Origin: JASHSH01 sp036490215 | GTDB lineage: Bacteria; Pseudomonadota; Alphaproteobacteria; Rhodospirillales; Magnetospirillaceae | Reading direction: 5' to 3' | DNA: 64,000 nt | Assembly: GCA_036490215.1 (NCBI GenBank) | Contig: DASXEH010000055.1 | Coordinates: forward strand, 60,053 to 124,052 | The notes under the pieces: model-generated | Databases searched by the model: none | What the model was told of the DNA's origin: nothing | What the model saw: only the letters and a program-made list of their open reading frames with translations | Position numbers and translations under genes: made by a program | Shown here: piece after piece, positions 8,768-17,061 of the stretch | Layout: every line of letters begins with the position of its first letter | How positions within the stretch are numbered: the first letter of the stretch is position 1

Positions 8768-9276
8768 AGGAACAACTGAATGCCCTCCATCGGCGCGTCG
8801 CAATTGATCAGGTCGATCCGCTTCATCGCGATCTTCCAATCATTGCCGGTGCACCGCAGCCAATGCCGCGCGATGCCGCCGAACATACGCTGGTCTTCCT
8901 TGCGGAACTCGAGGATATGGGCGGTGGAGCGTACCACCAGATCGGCGCGCGGATTCGTTCCGCCATCGCTGGCCGCACCATCGGGATCGATCATCACATT
9001 ACCGACCACATGGCTCATGCGCACGGGCATGTCGCTGCTGAACGCCCGCGGATGGGTTACCCGGATGATCCGCATCTCCATGCGCATCCGGTCCTCGGCA
9101 TAGAGCGACACGGTTTCAACCGGGTCTTTCTGTCCCATTACCGAAGGCACCCAGTAGAAGCAGTCATCGGTATAGAGCGCGAGCCATTCTTCCCAGCGTG
9201 CCTCATCGAGCAGTGCCGCCTCGCGATAGAGGAATCGCTCGATGGCACGAATATCCGTATCGGCGCTGGCCAGCAT
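8764..9276 (-). CDS. Aromatic-ring-hydroxylating oxygenase, beta subunit
   Basis: The 170-residue protein has the small alpha+beta-barrel (SnoaL/NTF2-like) sequence of Rieske oxygenase beta subunits: IERFLYREAALLDEARWEEW at the N-terminus, LYTDDCFYWVP, and MRIIRVTHPRAFSSDMPVRM. It has no metal centre of its own and stabilises the alpha subunit hexamer. It starts one base after the alpha gene ends, and its stop overlaps the SDR start. Length is normal for the family. Confidence 0.9.
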   Translation of the reverse strand: MLASADTDIRAIERFLYREAALLDEARWEEWLALYTDDCFYWVPSVMGQKDPVETVSLYAEDRMRMEMRIIRVTHPRAFSSDMPVRMSHVVGNVMIDPDGAASDGGTNPRADLVVRSTAHILEFRKEDQRMFGGIARHWLRCTGNDWKIAMKRIDLINCDAPMEGIQLFL

Positions 9277-9277
9277 C

Positions 9278-10582
9278 TCAGGCCTCTTGGGTCATGTAGC
9301 GGGCCCAGGCTTGATACTGGTTGCGCATCGGCATTTCGCTGGTGCCGGTCGAACTCAGCCAGTCGCCTTCGCGCGTGTCGCGGCCGGCATCGCGATCGAG
9401 GCTGATCCAGTCATTGGCCTGCGCCACCAGCCCTTCCTGAACGCGATTATAGGCTTCGTGGTCGTCAGTCATGACGATCGACGAGGGCGAATTGACCATG
9501 TTCGAATAGATCAGCGTATGTCGGTAAAACTCGTCCGGCGCGCCGATCAGTTTGAAAGCGTAGACGTCCATCTGGGTGCGGTCGACCGAAACCGGCCGGA
9601 TCACGCGCACCTGCTGATAGCCCGATTGGAACGAGACGTTGGGGTAATAGATGGTGTTGTGGCGATCGACCGACAGAATTTCCTCGGTCTTATCCTTACC
9701 GTAGGATTTCTCCATCGCCTCGACATAGGAGAGGAAGACCGGATCGGTGCGCCGGGGCGGGAAGATGCCCCCCATATAGCTATGGCCGTTCTTGTGGCCT
9801 CTCAGGGTCAGCTTCTCCCAGAAGGCATACGGGAAACCGTTGTTGCGCGTGAAGCGGACGGGCAGGGGATCAGGTGCACCCTCGGGCAAATGTTGCTTAG
9901 CCCAAATCTCGCCGGCCTTGACCGACGATTCGTGCACCACCATCGGATGCATGGTGTCGTTCAGATTCTCGAGGAAGATTTTCCAGTTGGCGCGGAACAC
10001 GGCGCGGAAGCAGCCGCCGACCACTTCGAGCCGGCCTTCGGGCGCGCGCTCGACCATGTTGTCGATCGAAGTCGCAGCGTCGCCAAGATACTCGACGAGG
10101 CCGGGGCCGGTCGGGCTCATGCTCCCGAACACGAAGCCGCGATAGATCTCCATCCGCGGCACTTTGCACATCCCGTATTTAGGGTCCTTCATATCGAGCC
10201 GCGTGTCTTCATAGCCGCTCGCCATGGGAATGCCGGCAAGCGAGCCATCGGGCTTGAAGGTCCAGCCGTGATAGCAGCAACGGAACAGCTTCACATTGCC
10301 TTCCCGGTCGCCGACAACCTTGGCGCCGCGATGGCCGCAGCGATTGAGGAGGAGATGAATTTTTCCCTGCGCGTCGCGGCTCATCACCACGGGCTGTTTG
10401 CCGATGGCGGTGGTGACATAGTCGCCCGGATTCTTCACTTGGCTCTCATGCCCGACATAAATCCAGGCATGGCCGAAGATGCGTTCCATCTCCAGGTCGA
10501 AAAGCGCCGGATCGATATAGAGATTGCGATGAACGCGGTCGGGCTCGACCAAGGACGCGATCGTCGCTGAATCATAGCGCAT
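9278..10582 (-). CDS. Rieske non-heme iron aromatic oxygenase, alpha subunit
   Basis: The 434-residue catalytic subunit has a complete Rieske cluster (CGHRG at residues 82-86 and CCYHGW at 102-107; ligands Cys82, His84, Cys102, His105) and the mononuclear iron site in LNDTMHPMVVH (bridging Asp209, His212, His217). It should add O2 to an aromatic ring using electrons from a separate reductase. No ferredoxin or reductase gene is in the window, so the electron donor must be elsewhere. The ATG at 10582 follows GAGGACGGGAGA. A longer frame would extend into the operator. It is divergent from the MarR gene and first in its transcript. Confidence 0.92.
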   Translation of the reverse strand: MRYDSATIASLVEPDRVHRNLYIDPALFDLEMERIFGHAWIYVGHESQVKNPGDYVTTAIGKQPVVMSRDAQGKIHLLLNRCGHRGAKVVGDREGNVKLFRCCYHGWTFKPDGSLAGIPMASGYEDTRLDMKDPKYGMCKVPRMEIYRGFVFGSMSPTGPGLVEYLGDAATSIDNMVERAPEGRLEVVGGCFRAVFRANWKIFLENLNDTMHPMVVHESSVKAGEIWAKQHLPEGAPDPLPVRFTRNNGFPYAFWEKLTLRGHKNGHSYMGGIFPPRRTDPVFLSYVEAMEKSYGKDKTEEILSVDRHNTIYYPNVSFQSGYQQVRVIRPVSVDRTQMDVYAFKLIGAPDEFYRHTLIYSNMVNSPSSIVMTDDHEAYNRVQEGLVAQANDWISLDRDAGRDTREGDWLSSTGTSEMPMRNQYQAWARYMTQEA

Positions 10583-10616
10583 GCCGTCCGTCTCCCGTCC
10601 TCTCAACGAGCACAAT

Positions 10617-10632
10617 ATGTGCATTTGCACAT
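10617..10632. promoter_or_regulatory. MarR-type operator between divergent genes
   Basis: A perfect inverted repeat ATGTGC-ATTT-GCACAT lies 35 bases upstream of the oxygenase alpha start and 48 bases upstream of the chosen MarR start. Size and symmetry suit a winged-helix MarR dimer. The position would let one regulator control both its own gene and the oxygenase operon, presumably with derepression by an aromatic ligand. Confidence 0.6.
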
Positions 10633-10679
10633 TTCTCATGCTAGCGTTGCTTTGCGCGTACGGTCAACTTGAAACGGTC

Positions 10680-11237
10680 ATGGCGCGAAACCTGAGCGCA
10701 GGGCGGGAGAATCACGTGGCAAGGCGGAAACAGCAAGAATCGCCGGTGCTTAGGATGGCCCCGCGGCGCGAATTCCATTTAGAAAGCCACGTCTTCTTTC
10801 TGTTCACCCAGATTTTCGGCCGACGCAACCGACAGCTGACCGACGCGTTGCGCCCGCTCGCCATCTCCATCCCCCAATGGCGTGTGCTGGCGGTGCTGCA
10901 CGAATATGCCGATATCAACATGAACCGGCTGGCCGACCTCACCACGGTCGACCGCACTACGCTCACCCGCGCGCTCGACAATCTGGTGAAGCGCAAGCTG
11001 GTGGAACGACGCACTGCCCCGGACGATCGGCGGCATCTGCGGCTCCATCTCACCGAAGCGGGACAGATTTTGTTCAATCGTGTTTTGCCGCGCGTGGTCG
11101 AGCAGAACGAACGCGCGCTCACAGGCCTCGACAAAAGCGAGTTCGCCACATTGGTTTCCATGCTGCACCGCATGGTGGACAATCTCGATGGCTCGGCGCC
11201 GGGCGAGACTCGGGTGAAGCGCAAGCGTGTCGGCTGA
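10680..11237 (+). CDS. MarR-family transcriptional regulator
   Basis: The protein (185 residues from the ATG at 10680) has a typical MarR winged helix: the recognition region LADLTTVDRTTLTRALDNLV, then a wing with RRTAPDDRRHLRLHLTEAG. MarR dimers usually repress divergent catabolic genes until a phenolic ligand binds, and the ATGTGC palindrome sits exactly between this gene and the oxygenase operon. The start is uncertain. An upstream in-frame ATG would overlap the operator, and a GTG at 10715 behind GGGAG is also possible. Confidence 0.88.
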   Translation: MARNLSAGRENHVARRKQQESPVLRMAPRREFHLESHVFFLFTQIFGRRNRQLTDALRPLAISIPQWRVLAVLHEYADINMNRLADLTTVDRTTLTRALDNLVKRKLVERRTAPDDRRHLRLHLTEAGQILFNRVLPRVVEQNERALTGLDKSEFATLVSMLHRMVDNLDGSAPGETRVKRKRVG

Positions 11238-11238
11238 T

Positions 11239-12666
11239 CTAGCCGAGCGCGAGCTTCGGTGCCGGCAAAGGGCCGACGGCCATCTCTGCGGCCAGGCCCA
11301 GCCCGAGTAGCGCTGCGTCATCGCCGGTCATCCCATCCAGCTCAAGTCCGACAGGCATGCCATTCGGCGCAAGACCGGCCGGAAATGTAATGCCCGGCGC
11401 CCCGATGGCGCAGGTGATTCCGGTGTTGCGGATCAGCACGAACAATTTGCTCACCGATTTACCACCCACCAGGATCTCGTCCTCGAAGCTGTCGCCGTTC
11501 TTGGCGATCAAGGGAGCAGTCATTGGCTCAGACGGGAAGGCGATGGCTGAGATCCCATGGGAACGGAACAATTCGCGATATTGCTCTTGAATACGTGTGC
11601 GCAAGATGGTCTGTGCCGCCTTGGCGTCGGCGGGCGATAGGACGGCATCGCGCGACATGGTGAACAGGTGCTTGGTATCACGGCTCTCGATGCGCTCGAT
11701 CACTTCGCGTGCATCGAATTTCAATCCCTGGTGTGCGAAGTAAGCGGCGAGATCGCCCTTGAAGCCGATGGTCAGCAATGTCTGGAACACGGGCAGCGCT
11801 GCATCCATCATGGAGCGCCAATCCACATCCACGAGAACCGCACCCGCATCGCGAAGCTTATCGAGCGCAGCCTCGGAAACGGCGCGCACATCATCGTCCA
11901 AATCGTCCCAATAGGGTGCGCGCGGCACGCCGATACGCGTTCCTTTCAAGGTTCCTTTGCTGACGATCTGGCCCGTAATCGTCGAATGCAGCAACGCCAC
12001 GTCGGCAAGGTTACGCGCCATCGGGCCGATGGTGTCGAGATTGTTTACCAGCGGCACCATGCCGTCGTCGGAATAGAGCTTGCCGCCGGCGATGGTGGGA
12101 CGCAGCCCCGCGGTGCCTGACAGGGCCGAAGGAATACGCACCGATCCGGCGGTGTCCGAACCCAGTCCGGCGGGCGCGATGCGCGCGGCCAGTGCTGCGG
12201 CTGTGCCACCGCTCGAGCCACCGGCAATGCGGGCCGGGTCGTGTGGGTTACCGACTGCGCCGAAGGCTGGGTTGGACGACGTGCCGCCGCCGGCCAGCTC
12301 ATGCATATTGGCTTTGGCGAATAGATAGGCGCCGGCCCTCCACAACGCGGCCGCCACCGGCGCGTCGAATTTCGGCATCAAGGTCTTGAGGCCGCCGGTG
12401 CCCGCACTGGTGGGAAACCCTACCGTGTCGATATTGTCCTTCACCACGACGGGCAGACCGGCAAGCGATCCCAGCGCTTCTCCGTGTTGGCGTTTTAGGT
12501 CGACCGTGCGCGCGGCTTCGAGAACCTTCGCTTCATCGATCCAGGTCAGCGCGTTGAGATGACGCAGACGGCCATGCTGTTCCAAGGCGCGCGCGGCATA
12601 AGCTTCGGCCGTTATGTCGCCGCGCTTGATTGCAGCAACCAGCTCGACCGCGCCTAGCGCCAGCAC
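11239..12666 (-). CDS. Amidase signature family hydrolase
   Basis: The sequence contains the amidase-signature triad region: Lys in PVVVKDNIDT, the Gly/Ser-rich stretch GGSSGGTAAALAARIAP with the cis-Ser, and the nucleophile in GLGSDTAGSVRIPS. Family enzymes hydrolyse amides or carbamoyl-type bonds in the cytoplasm. I start it at a GTG at 12666, 10 bases after the preceding gene's stop, where the protein begins VLALGAVELVAAIKRGDITA as family members normally do (about 475 residues). A frame extending to a GTG at 12756 would overlap the monooxygenase by 80 bases with Pro-rich sequence. It is the last gene of the dioxygenase-monooxygenase-amidase unit and nearly abuts the MarR gene end. Confidence 0.85.
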   Translation of the reverse strand: MLALGAVELVAAIKRGDITAEAYAARALEQHGRLRHLNALTWIDEAKVLEAARTVDLKRQHGEALGSLAGLPVVVKDNIDTVGFPTSAGTGGLKTLMPKFDAPVAAALWRAGAYLFAKANMHELAGGGTSSNPAFGAVGNPHDPARIAGGSSGGTAAALAARIAPAGLGSDTAGSVRIPSALSGTAGLRPTIAGGKLYSDDGMVPLVNNLDTIGPMARNLADVALLHSTITGQIVSKGTLKGTRIGVPRAPYWDDLDDDVRAVSEAALDKLRDAGAVLVDVDWRSMMDAALPVFQTLLTIGFKGDLAAYFAHQGLKFDAREVIERIESRDTKHLFTMSRDAVLSPADAKAAQTILRTRIQEQYRELFRSHGISAIAFPSEPMTAPLIAKNGDSFEDEILVGGKSVSKLFVLIRNTGITCAIGAPGITFPAGLAPNGMPVGLELDGMTGDDAALLGLGLAAEMAVGPLPAPKLALG

Positions 12667-12676
12667 GTCTGCCAAG

Positions 12677-13867
12677 TCACGCGCCCTTGGTTTGCGTGGC
12701 GCGCTGACTCCACGGCGCGAGATGCTCGGTGCCGGTGGGAATGTGATTGGCGGCACGAAACACCTGCGCTGCCACCCACGGGTTGCCCATAGCGCCGCGT
12801 ATGGTCATGGTGCGCACATCGTCGGGCAGGAAGGTCACTTCGCCGTAGAGCTGCGACCATTTCTGGCAGTGCTCGACCAGCGGCCGCTCCTTCTGCTCCC
12901 AAGCCTCCAGCGCGGCCGGAATGTCGCGGGCGCTGTCGATCTGGTCCAACGCCACCGCCATGGCGAGTCCATTCTGCATCGCCATGCCGCCGCCTTGGCC
13001 GAGATTGGGCGGCTGTGCGTGCGCCGCGTCGCCGACGATAGCGGCATGGCCGACCGACCAAGTCTTGGTCTTGGTGACGCTATAGACGCCCCAGCTGATG
13101 TCGTGGGTGCCGATACGCTCGATCAGGTGCTTCCATTGCGGGAAGCTGGCGCTCCACAGCGCCTTGTCGACGGTGGTGTTGCTCGCGGCCTTATCGGTGT
13201 GCGGGCAGGTGAGCGCGAGATAGATCTCGTTGGCGTTCATCGGCGTCACCAGGAAGCGCCGCTCGCCATTCCAATTTTCGATGTACTTGCCGGCATCGGC
13301 TGGCGCGATATCGCCAGGCTTGCCGACCACCGTGGTACGCAGTGCGCCCTCGATCGTCTGCTCGTGGAGCAACTCGAGGCCGAGCGTCTGCCGGACCCGC
13401 GACCAGATGCCATCGACACCTACAGCGAGATCTGCGCGCACAGTCTGTCCGCCGGCAAGAGCGAGTTCGCCACGCGGCGTGGCGGCCACCACTTCGGTCT
13501 TGGTCACGATCTTCACACCTGCCTTGAGGCAGGCATCGCGCAGTGCACTGAGAAGCTGGCTGCGCTGCACGGTGATCAGGCGTTTGTCGGAGGGGATGGG
13601 CGCTGATTCGATGATCTGGCCCTTATTGTCGCGTTGTTCAAAGAAACGGCCGTGGAACGCGTCCTTGACCGCGTCGTCGTAAGCGCCCAGCGCCTCAAGT
13701 ACGCGCAGGCCGTTCTCCCAGATATAAATGCCTGAGCCGATGGCGCGCAGCTCGGTCTGCCGCTCATAGACCGTGACGGTCCAACCATGCTGGGCCAATG
13801 CTGCGCCGGTGGCCAGGCCGCCGATGCCACCGCCGGCGACGATGGCTGTCAGGTTCTTGCTCTTCAT
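12677..13867 (-). CDS. FAD-dependent aromatic monooxygenase (salicylate hydroxylase-like)
   Basis: The 396-residue group A flavoprotein hydroxylase has the FAD-binding GGGIGGLATGAAL (residues about 12-24, ending strand with YER), the DG motif in GVDGIWSRVR, and the ribityl/GD motif VGDAAHAQPPNLGQGGG. Such enzymes use NAD(P)H and O2 to hydroxylate an aromatic acid or phenol. The ATG at 13867 is 11 bases after the VOC-protein gene. Placement between a ring-cleavage-type protein and an amidase suggests it makes the catecholic substrate. Confidence 0.88.
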   Translation of the reverse strand: MKSKNLTAIVAGGGIGGLATGAALAQHGWTVTVYERQTELRAIGSGIYIWENGLRVLEALGAYDDAVKDAFHGRFFEQRDNKGQIIESAPIPSDKRLITVQRSQLLSALRDACLKAGVKIVTKTEVVAATPRGELALAGGQTVRADLAVGVDGIWSRVRQTLGLELLHEQTIEGALRTTVVGKPGDIAPADAGKYIENWNGERRFLVTPMNANEIYLALTCPHTDKAASNTTVDKALWSASFPQWKHLIERIGTHDISWGVYSVTKTKTWSVGHAAIVGDAAHAQPPNLGQGGGMAMQNGLAMAVALDQIDSARDIPAALEAWEQKERPLVEHCQKWSQLYGEVTFLPDDVRTMTIRGAMGNPWVAAQVFRAANHIPTGTEHLAPWSQRATQTKGA

Positions 13868-13878
13868 CGCGGCGCGTC

Positions 13879-14868
13879 TCAGACGGCCCAGACCAGCGGC
13901 ATGCCTGCCTCGGCAGGGTCTGGCTTGGCTTCGCGGCGGACATACCATTCACTGTGCTGGCCATCGGGATCGACAAGGAAGATCGACCGTTTCCAGGGCA
14001 GATCGACGGTCTTCACCGGCTTGATGCCACGTGCGGCGAGGCCCTTCACAGCGCCATCGAGTTCGGCGTCATCCTTCATCTCGAAGGCCACGTGGTGATA
14101 GGCGGGCGCATCGCCGTTCACAATAACGAGGTTGAAGGGATAGGTAGAGAGCGAGCCGCTGAGATAGCTGGCGCCATCGTGGCTCGCCACGACGCGGAGG
14201 CCGCCGACGCGCTGATAGAAATCCAGAAGCGCATCCATCTTGGTGGTCACCAGAACTGCGTGGGTGACGCGGTGCGGATGCATCGGCGCGGCATCGAAAC
14301 GGTGTAGTTCCGGACGGTCTTCGCATAGGCTTTCGGTCGCGGGCGAGGGCACGTCCGGATTCCAGTCGCTGGTGATCAGCTCCATCGCACCATGCAGCAC
14401 CGAGCGCCAGTTCTTCACCGTGTCGCAGTAGAACTCGTTGTAGTTCATGTCCGGGTCGAACATATAAACGCTGTGCGCCACCTGATGGTCGACCGTCAGG
14501 TCTGTCGGCACTTGATCGGCTTTCAGCCGCCGCCAAGCCGCCACCAGATCGGCCTCGGTCTCCAACTCCCAGGCCAGATGGTTCAGACCAGGCTTAAGGC
14601 CGATCGTGCCGGGCAATTGAAGCAACCCATTGCGGCCATAACGGTCCTTGCCCTTGGTAGTCTCCATCATGCCCAGATCGTGGGGCGTGTGGCCGGTCCC
14701 AAGGAAGGTCGCGATCAGGTCGGGCTCGGTGAACTCCACCGTCAGACCACAGGTCTGATTGTAGAAACGTTCGGAGCGTTGCAAGTCGTCAACCCAGAGG
14801 TTCACATGCCCCAGCCGGCGCGACTTGAAGTAAGTTCCTGAATTGGCAGCGATATTGGCGGCAGTCAA
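13879..14868 (-). CDS. Two-domain VOC protein, extradiol dioxygenase-like
   Basis: The 329-residue protein contains two vicinal-oxygen-chelate halves. The C-terminal half has the classic ligand pattern: His in VTHAVLVT, His in AYHHVAFEM, Glu in DPDGQHSEWYV. The N-terminal half also keeps His in LGHVNLWV, His in GLNHLAWEL and Glu in DPDMNYNEFY. Type I extradiol dioxygenases normally retain iron only in the C-terminal half. It is the first gene of the monooxygenase/amidase transcript, so ring cleavage of a catechol is the likely role, though a decarboxylase or other VOC activity is possible. Confidence 0.83.
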   Translation of the reverse strand: MTAANIAANSGTYFKSRRLGHVNLWVDDLQRSERFYNQTCGLTVEFTEPDLIATFLGTGHTPHDLGMMETTKGKDRYGRNGLLQLPGTIGLKPGLNHLAWELETEADLVAAWRRLKADQVPTDLTVDHQVAHSVYMFDPDMNYNEFYCDTVKNWRSVLHGAMELITSDWNPDVPSPATESLCEDRPELHRFDAAPMHPHRVTHAVLVTTKMDALLDFYQRVGGLRVVASHDGASYLSGSLSTYPFNLVIVNGDAPAYHHVAFEMKDDAELDGAVKGLAARGIKPVKTVDLPWKRSIFLVDPDGQHSEWYVRREAKPDPAEAGMPLVWAV

Positions 14869-14921
14869 GGTTTTCGTCTCCCCGCTGGCGTTGTGCCATG
14901 CACACGATGGCTTCGCGACAA

Positions 14922-14948
14922 TCCTTTATATCTATAACAATTAAAGGA
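14922..14948. promoter_or_regulatory. Inverted repeat upstream of the VOC-monooxygenase-amidase operon
   Basis: TCCTTTA at 14922-14928 and TAAAGGA at 14942-14948 form 7-bp arms separated by 13 AT-rich bases, 54 bases before the first start codon. The AT-rich spacer could include the promoter -10 on the minus strand. No dedicated regulator gene is adjacent. Confidence 0.35.
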
Positions 14949-15036
14949 CGGAAGAGGCATTGGTTTGGGCGCCTTGCGCGGACCCTTGTGCCCTCCGAAT
15001 CTGGACGTATCTTCAGTTTTGTAGAGAATCATCTCG

Positions 15037-16761
15037 TCACGATGTGACGGGTTCCGCAGGCTGCGGCCTCGTCAGTATCATGCCCTCCTCCTGCAACATG
15101 TGCAGGAGGTACAGCACGATGTGTATCGGGACCAGGTAAGGGGCGGCAGCGCGCAGGCCGGGCAGCGCGTAGAAGCCCAAAAGCGCGATGATGTTCCCCA
15201 CGATCATAGGGTGCTTGATCAGATTGTAGGGGAACCGGTGGAGCGTGAGCGGTTCGCAGCGGCCAAGTTCCGCGGCAAAGTAGGTGCGCTCTATCCCCAG
15301 TGCGCGGGTTGCGATGGTAGATAGGCCTAAGCCCACGGCGATGAGCGCGAGCGAGAGCGGATCGAAACTCGCATGACGGAGATAGAGATAGACGAGTTGC
15401 GCCGCTGCCACGCTTCTGTAGAACATCGCGCGGCGCTTGAAGGTATAGAATGCCACATCATCGCGCGCGTAGTAGACGGCCATATAGAGCAGGTGGTGGA
15501 TGAAGCTGGAGCCGTAGAGAAAGATCGGCGCCGAGAACACCTTGTCGGCCAGGAAGAGCAGCGAGAGATAGGCAATGCTGCCGCCGCCAACATATTCCGC
15601 AAGAAAGCGATACCCACGCGTGGTGAGCAGGATGATGCGCGCGAGCAAGCGCTCGATGAGGCGTTGGGGCCGCAGCGTCTTGAGGAAGAGCCGGCGGGCG
15701 GCCACATCGTATCGCGTGGTCAGACTCGCGAGGGCCCGCCCATACCAGCTCAAGCGCTTGGGGTAGACGCAGTAGTGCAGCTTGAGCGTGATGCGATGAC
15801 CGGCATTTTCCGCACCGGCGTTGTGCTCGATCCGATGAATCTCGCGGTTGAAGTCGAAGCCACCCACGTCGCCCGTCGTTAGCGTCACCGCTTCGGGCGT
15901 CATCGGAAAACTGGTCCTGATCTGCACGTTTTCGTTCAGCGCGACGATGCAGCGATATACAGCAGCGAAAGGGTAGACCATGTACGGCCCGTCGATGTGC
16001 TGCGTATAGAACACCGTGTCGGAGTTGCTCCGATGCGTCTTGCTGGCGACGTAGATCTCGTTCATGTCGTGCAGCGGCTCGACGGCGAACAACGGCTCGC
16101 CGTAGCGGGCACGGAACATCTCCACCATCTGGGGCGAGTTCGCTAACCGCTCGGCCGCCTGACGCAGAGGCGATTCCAGCGCGTTGCACCACCAGTGAGT
16201 CGTTACGTCCGTGGCGGGATTCTGGGCCTCGACCCAATCTTTGACCGTGGCGAGATCGAGGCGATCGCCCGGAGAGTCCAGACGCGCGCGAAAGAGTCCG
16301 CCCTTGGGGGTAAGCCAGACGAGGAATGCCTCGATAATGTGCGCGTGCCCAGCCGCGTCCAGGCACAGAGGAAGCAGATAGAACGTGTGTTCGAGGAACT
16401 GCTTGAGCCAGGAAGGATGACCTTTATAGCGGCTCTGAAAGGAGGGTTCGCCCGAGAGGTAATGGGCCAGATCCTGGCCGAGATAGCAGATCGCGAGCCC
16501 CGCCAATGATTGAAGCAGGCCAAGTTCGAGATCCCACGACATATACAAGAGCAGCGCAATCGTCAGCGCGGTGAGCGTCCACAGCCGCCACGGCAGGATC
16601 ACAAGCAATAAGGCGAGATACGCAGCGCTCGCCATTACGGCTACCACGGGGTTTGCGCGCCAGAGCAGAGAGAGGAAGCAGATCAGGCCGAGTGGCGTGG
16701 TAACGAGGTGCAGCCCCGCGTTCAGGGCCTCGCGATGGCAGGCCCGAAACTCGCTCGACAA
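15037..16761 (-). CDS. Membrane protein: Mpo1/DUF962-like, dioxygenase-like and methyltransferase-like fusion
   Basis: From the TTG at 16761 the protein has about 574 residues in three parts. Residues 1-145 resemble the YGL010w/Mpo1 (DUF962) membrane family, with FRACHREALNAGLHLVTTP and LGQDLAHYLSGEPSF. Residues about 180-340 look like a jelly-roll Fe(II) oxygenase: TQHIDGPYMVYPF gives an HxD pair (His255, Asp257), IHRIEHNAG a distal His and GHRITLKLHY an Arg. The C-terminus is hydrophobic and ends like an isoprenylcysteine/phospholipid methyltransferase (YNLIKHPMIVGN and LHMLQEE). A frame to a TTG at 17010 adds about 83 residues without domain character. An ATT at 16776 behind GGAGG is another possible start. 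Divergence from the lipid operon suggests a lipid or fatty-acid role; the function is not established. Confidence 0.6.
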   Translation of the reverse strand: MSSEFRACHREALNAGLHLVTTPLGLICFLSLLWRANPVVAVMASAAYLALLLVILPWRLWTLTALTIALLLYMSWDLELGLLQSLAGLAICYLGQDLAHYLSGEPSFQSRYKGHPSWLKQFLEHTFYLLPLCLDAAGHAHIIEAFLVWLTPKGGLFRARLDSPGDRLDLATVKDWVEAQNPATDVTTHWWCNALESPLRQAAERLANSPQMVEMFRARYGEPLFAVEPLHDMNEIYVASKTHRSNSDTVFYTQHIDGPYMVYPFAAVYRCIVALNENVQIRTSFPMTPEAVTLTTGDVGGFDFNREIHRIEHNAGAENAGHRITLKLHYCVYPKRLSWYGRALASLTTRYDVAARRLFLKTLRPQRLIERLLARIILLTTRGYRFLAEYVGGGSIAYLSLLFLADKVFSAPIFLYGSSFIHHLLYMAVYYARDDVAFYTFKRRAMFYRSVAAAQLVYLYLRHASFDPLSLALIAVGLGLSTIATRALGIERTYFAAELGRCEPLTLHRFPYNLIKHPMIVGNIIALLGFYALPGLRAAAPYLVPIHIVLYLLHMLQEEGMILTRPQPAEPVTS

Positions 16762-17061
16762 CGCCTGGAATTTAATCTCACCCTCCCCCCGGGATATATG
16801 GCCGTTTCGAACCAGCCATCCTTTTACTCTCCCCCGGGGAGCAGATGCCAGTCGTGGCTGACACAATTCACAATTTGGGCACCCGTCCCTGAAGGTGAAA
16901 GCATTGATTACTGGAATAACGGCGGTGATCGAGGCCTTAGTCGGGAAATCGTGGCGTCGAACACATATGTGACCAAAGGCGGTGACACGCGGTGTCGCGG
17001 TTTCGTACAATCCGTTGGGCGAAAAGCCGAACGCCCGTGGGATTTGTGTGGGGAATTGTCA
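16762..17061. promoter_or_regulatory. Divergent promoter region of the lipid operon
   Basis: About 300 bases separate the membrane fusion gene from the plus-strand lipid operon. They contain a perfect 7-bp tandem direct repeat (CACAATT twice, 16862-16875), a perfect palindrome CACATATGTG (16962-16971), and GACAC-GCG-GTGTC (16984-16996). No convincing pho box or sigma-70 pair was found by eye. These elements are candidates for operator sites, regulator unknown. Confidence 0.4.

Noticed and set aside
9242..10570. A long plus-strand frame opposite the Rieske alpha subunit
   Set aside because: The minus strand has intact Rieske and iron-site motifs; the plus frame is compositionally antisense.
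12667..12756. Extension of the amidase to a GTG at 12756
   Set aside because: It overlaps the monooxygenase by 80 bases and adds Pro/Arg-rich residues, whereas the GTG at 12666 gives the normal family N-terminus.
16762..17010. Extension of the membrane fusion protein to a TTG at 17010
   Set aside because: The added residues show no domain, contain the tandem CACAATT repeat, and lie in the likely promoter region; a definite start still needs experiment.
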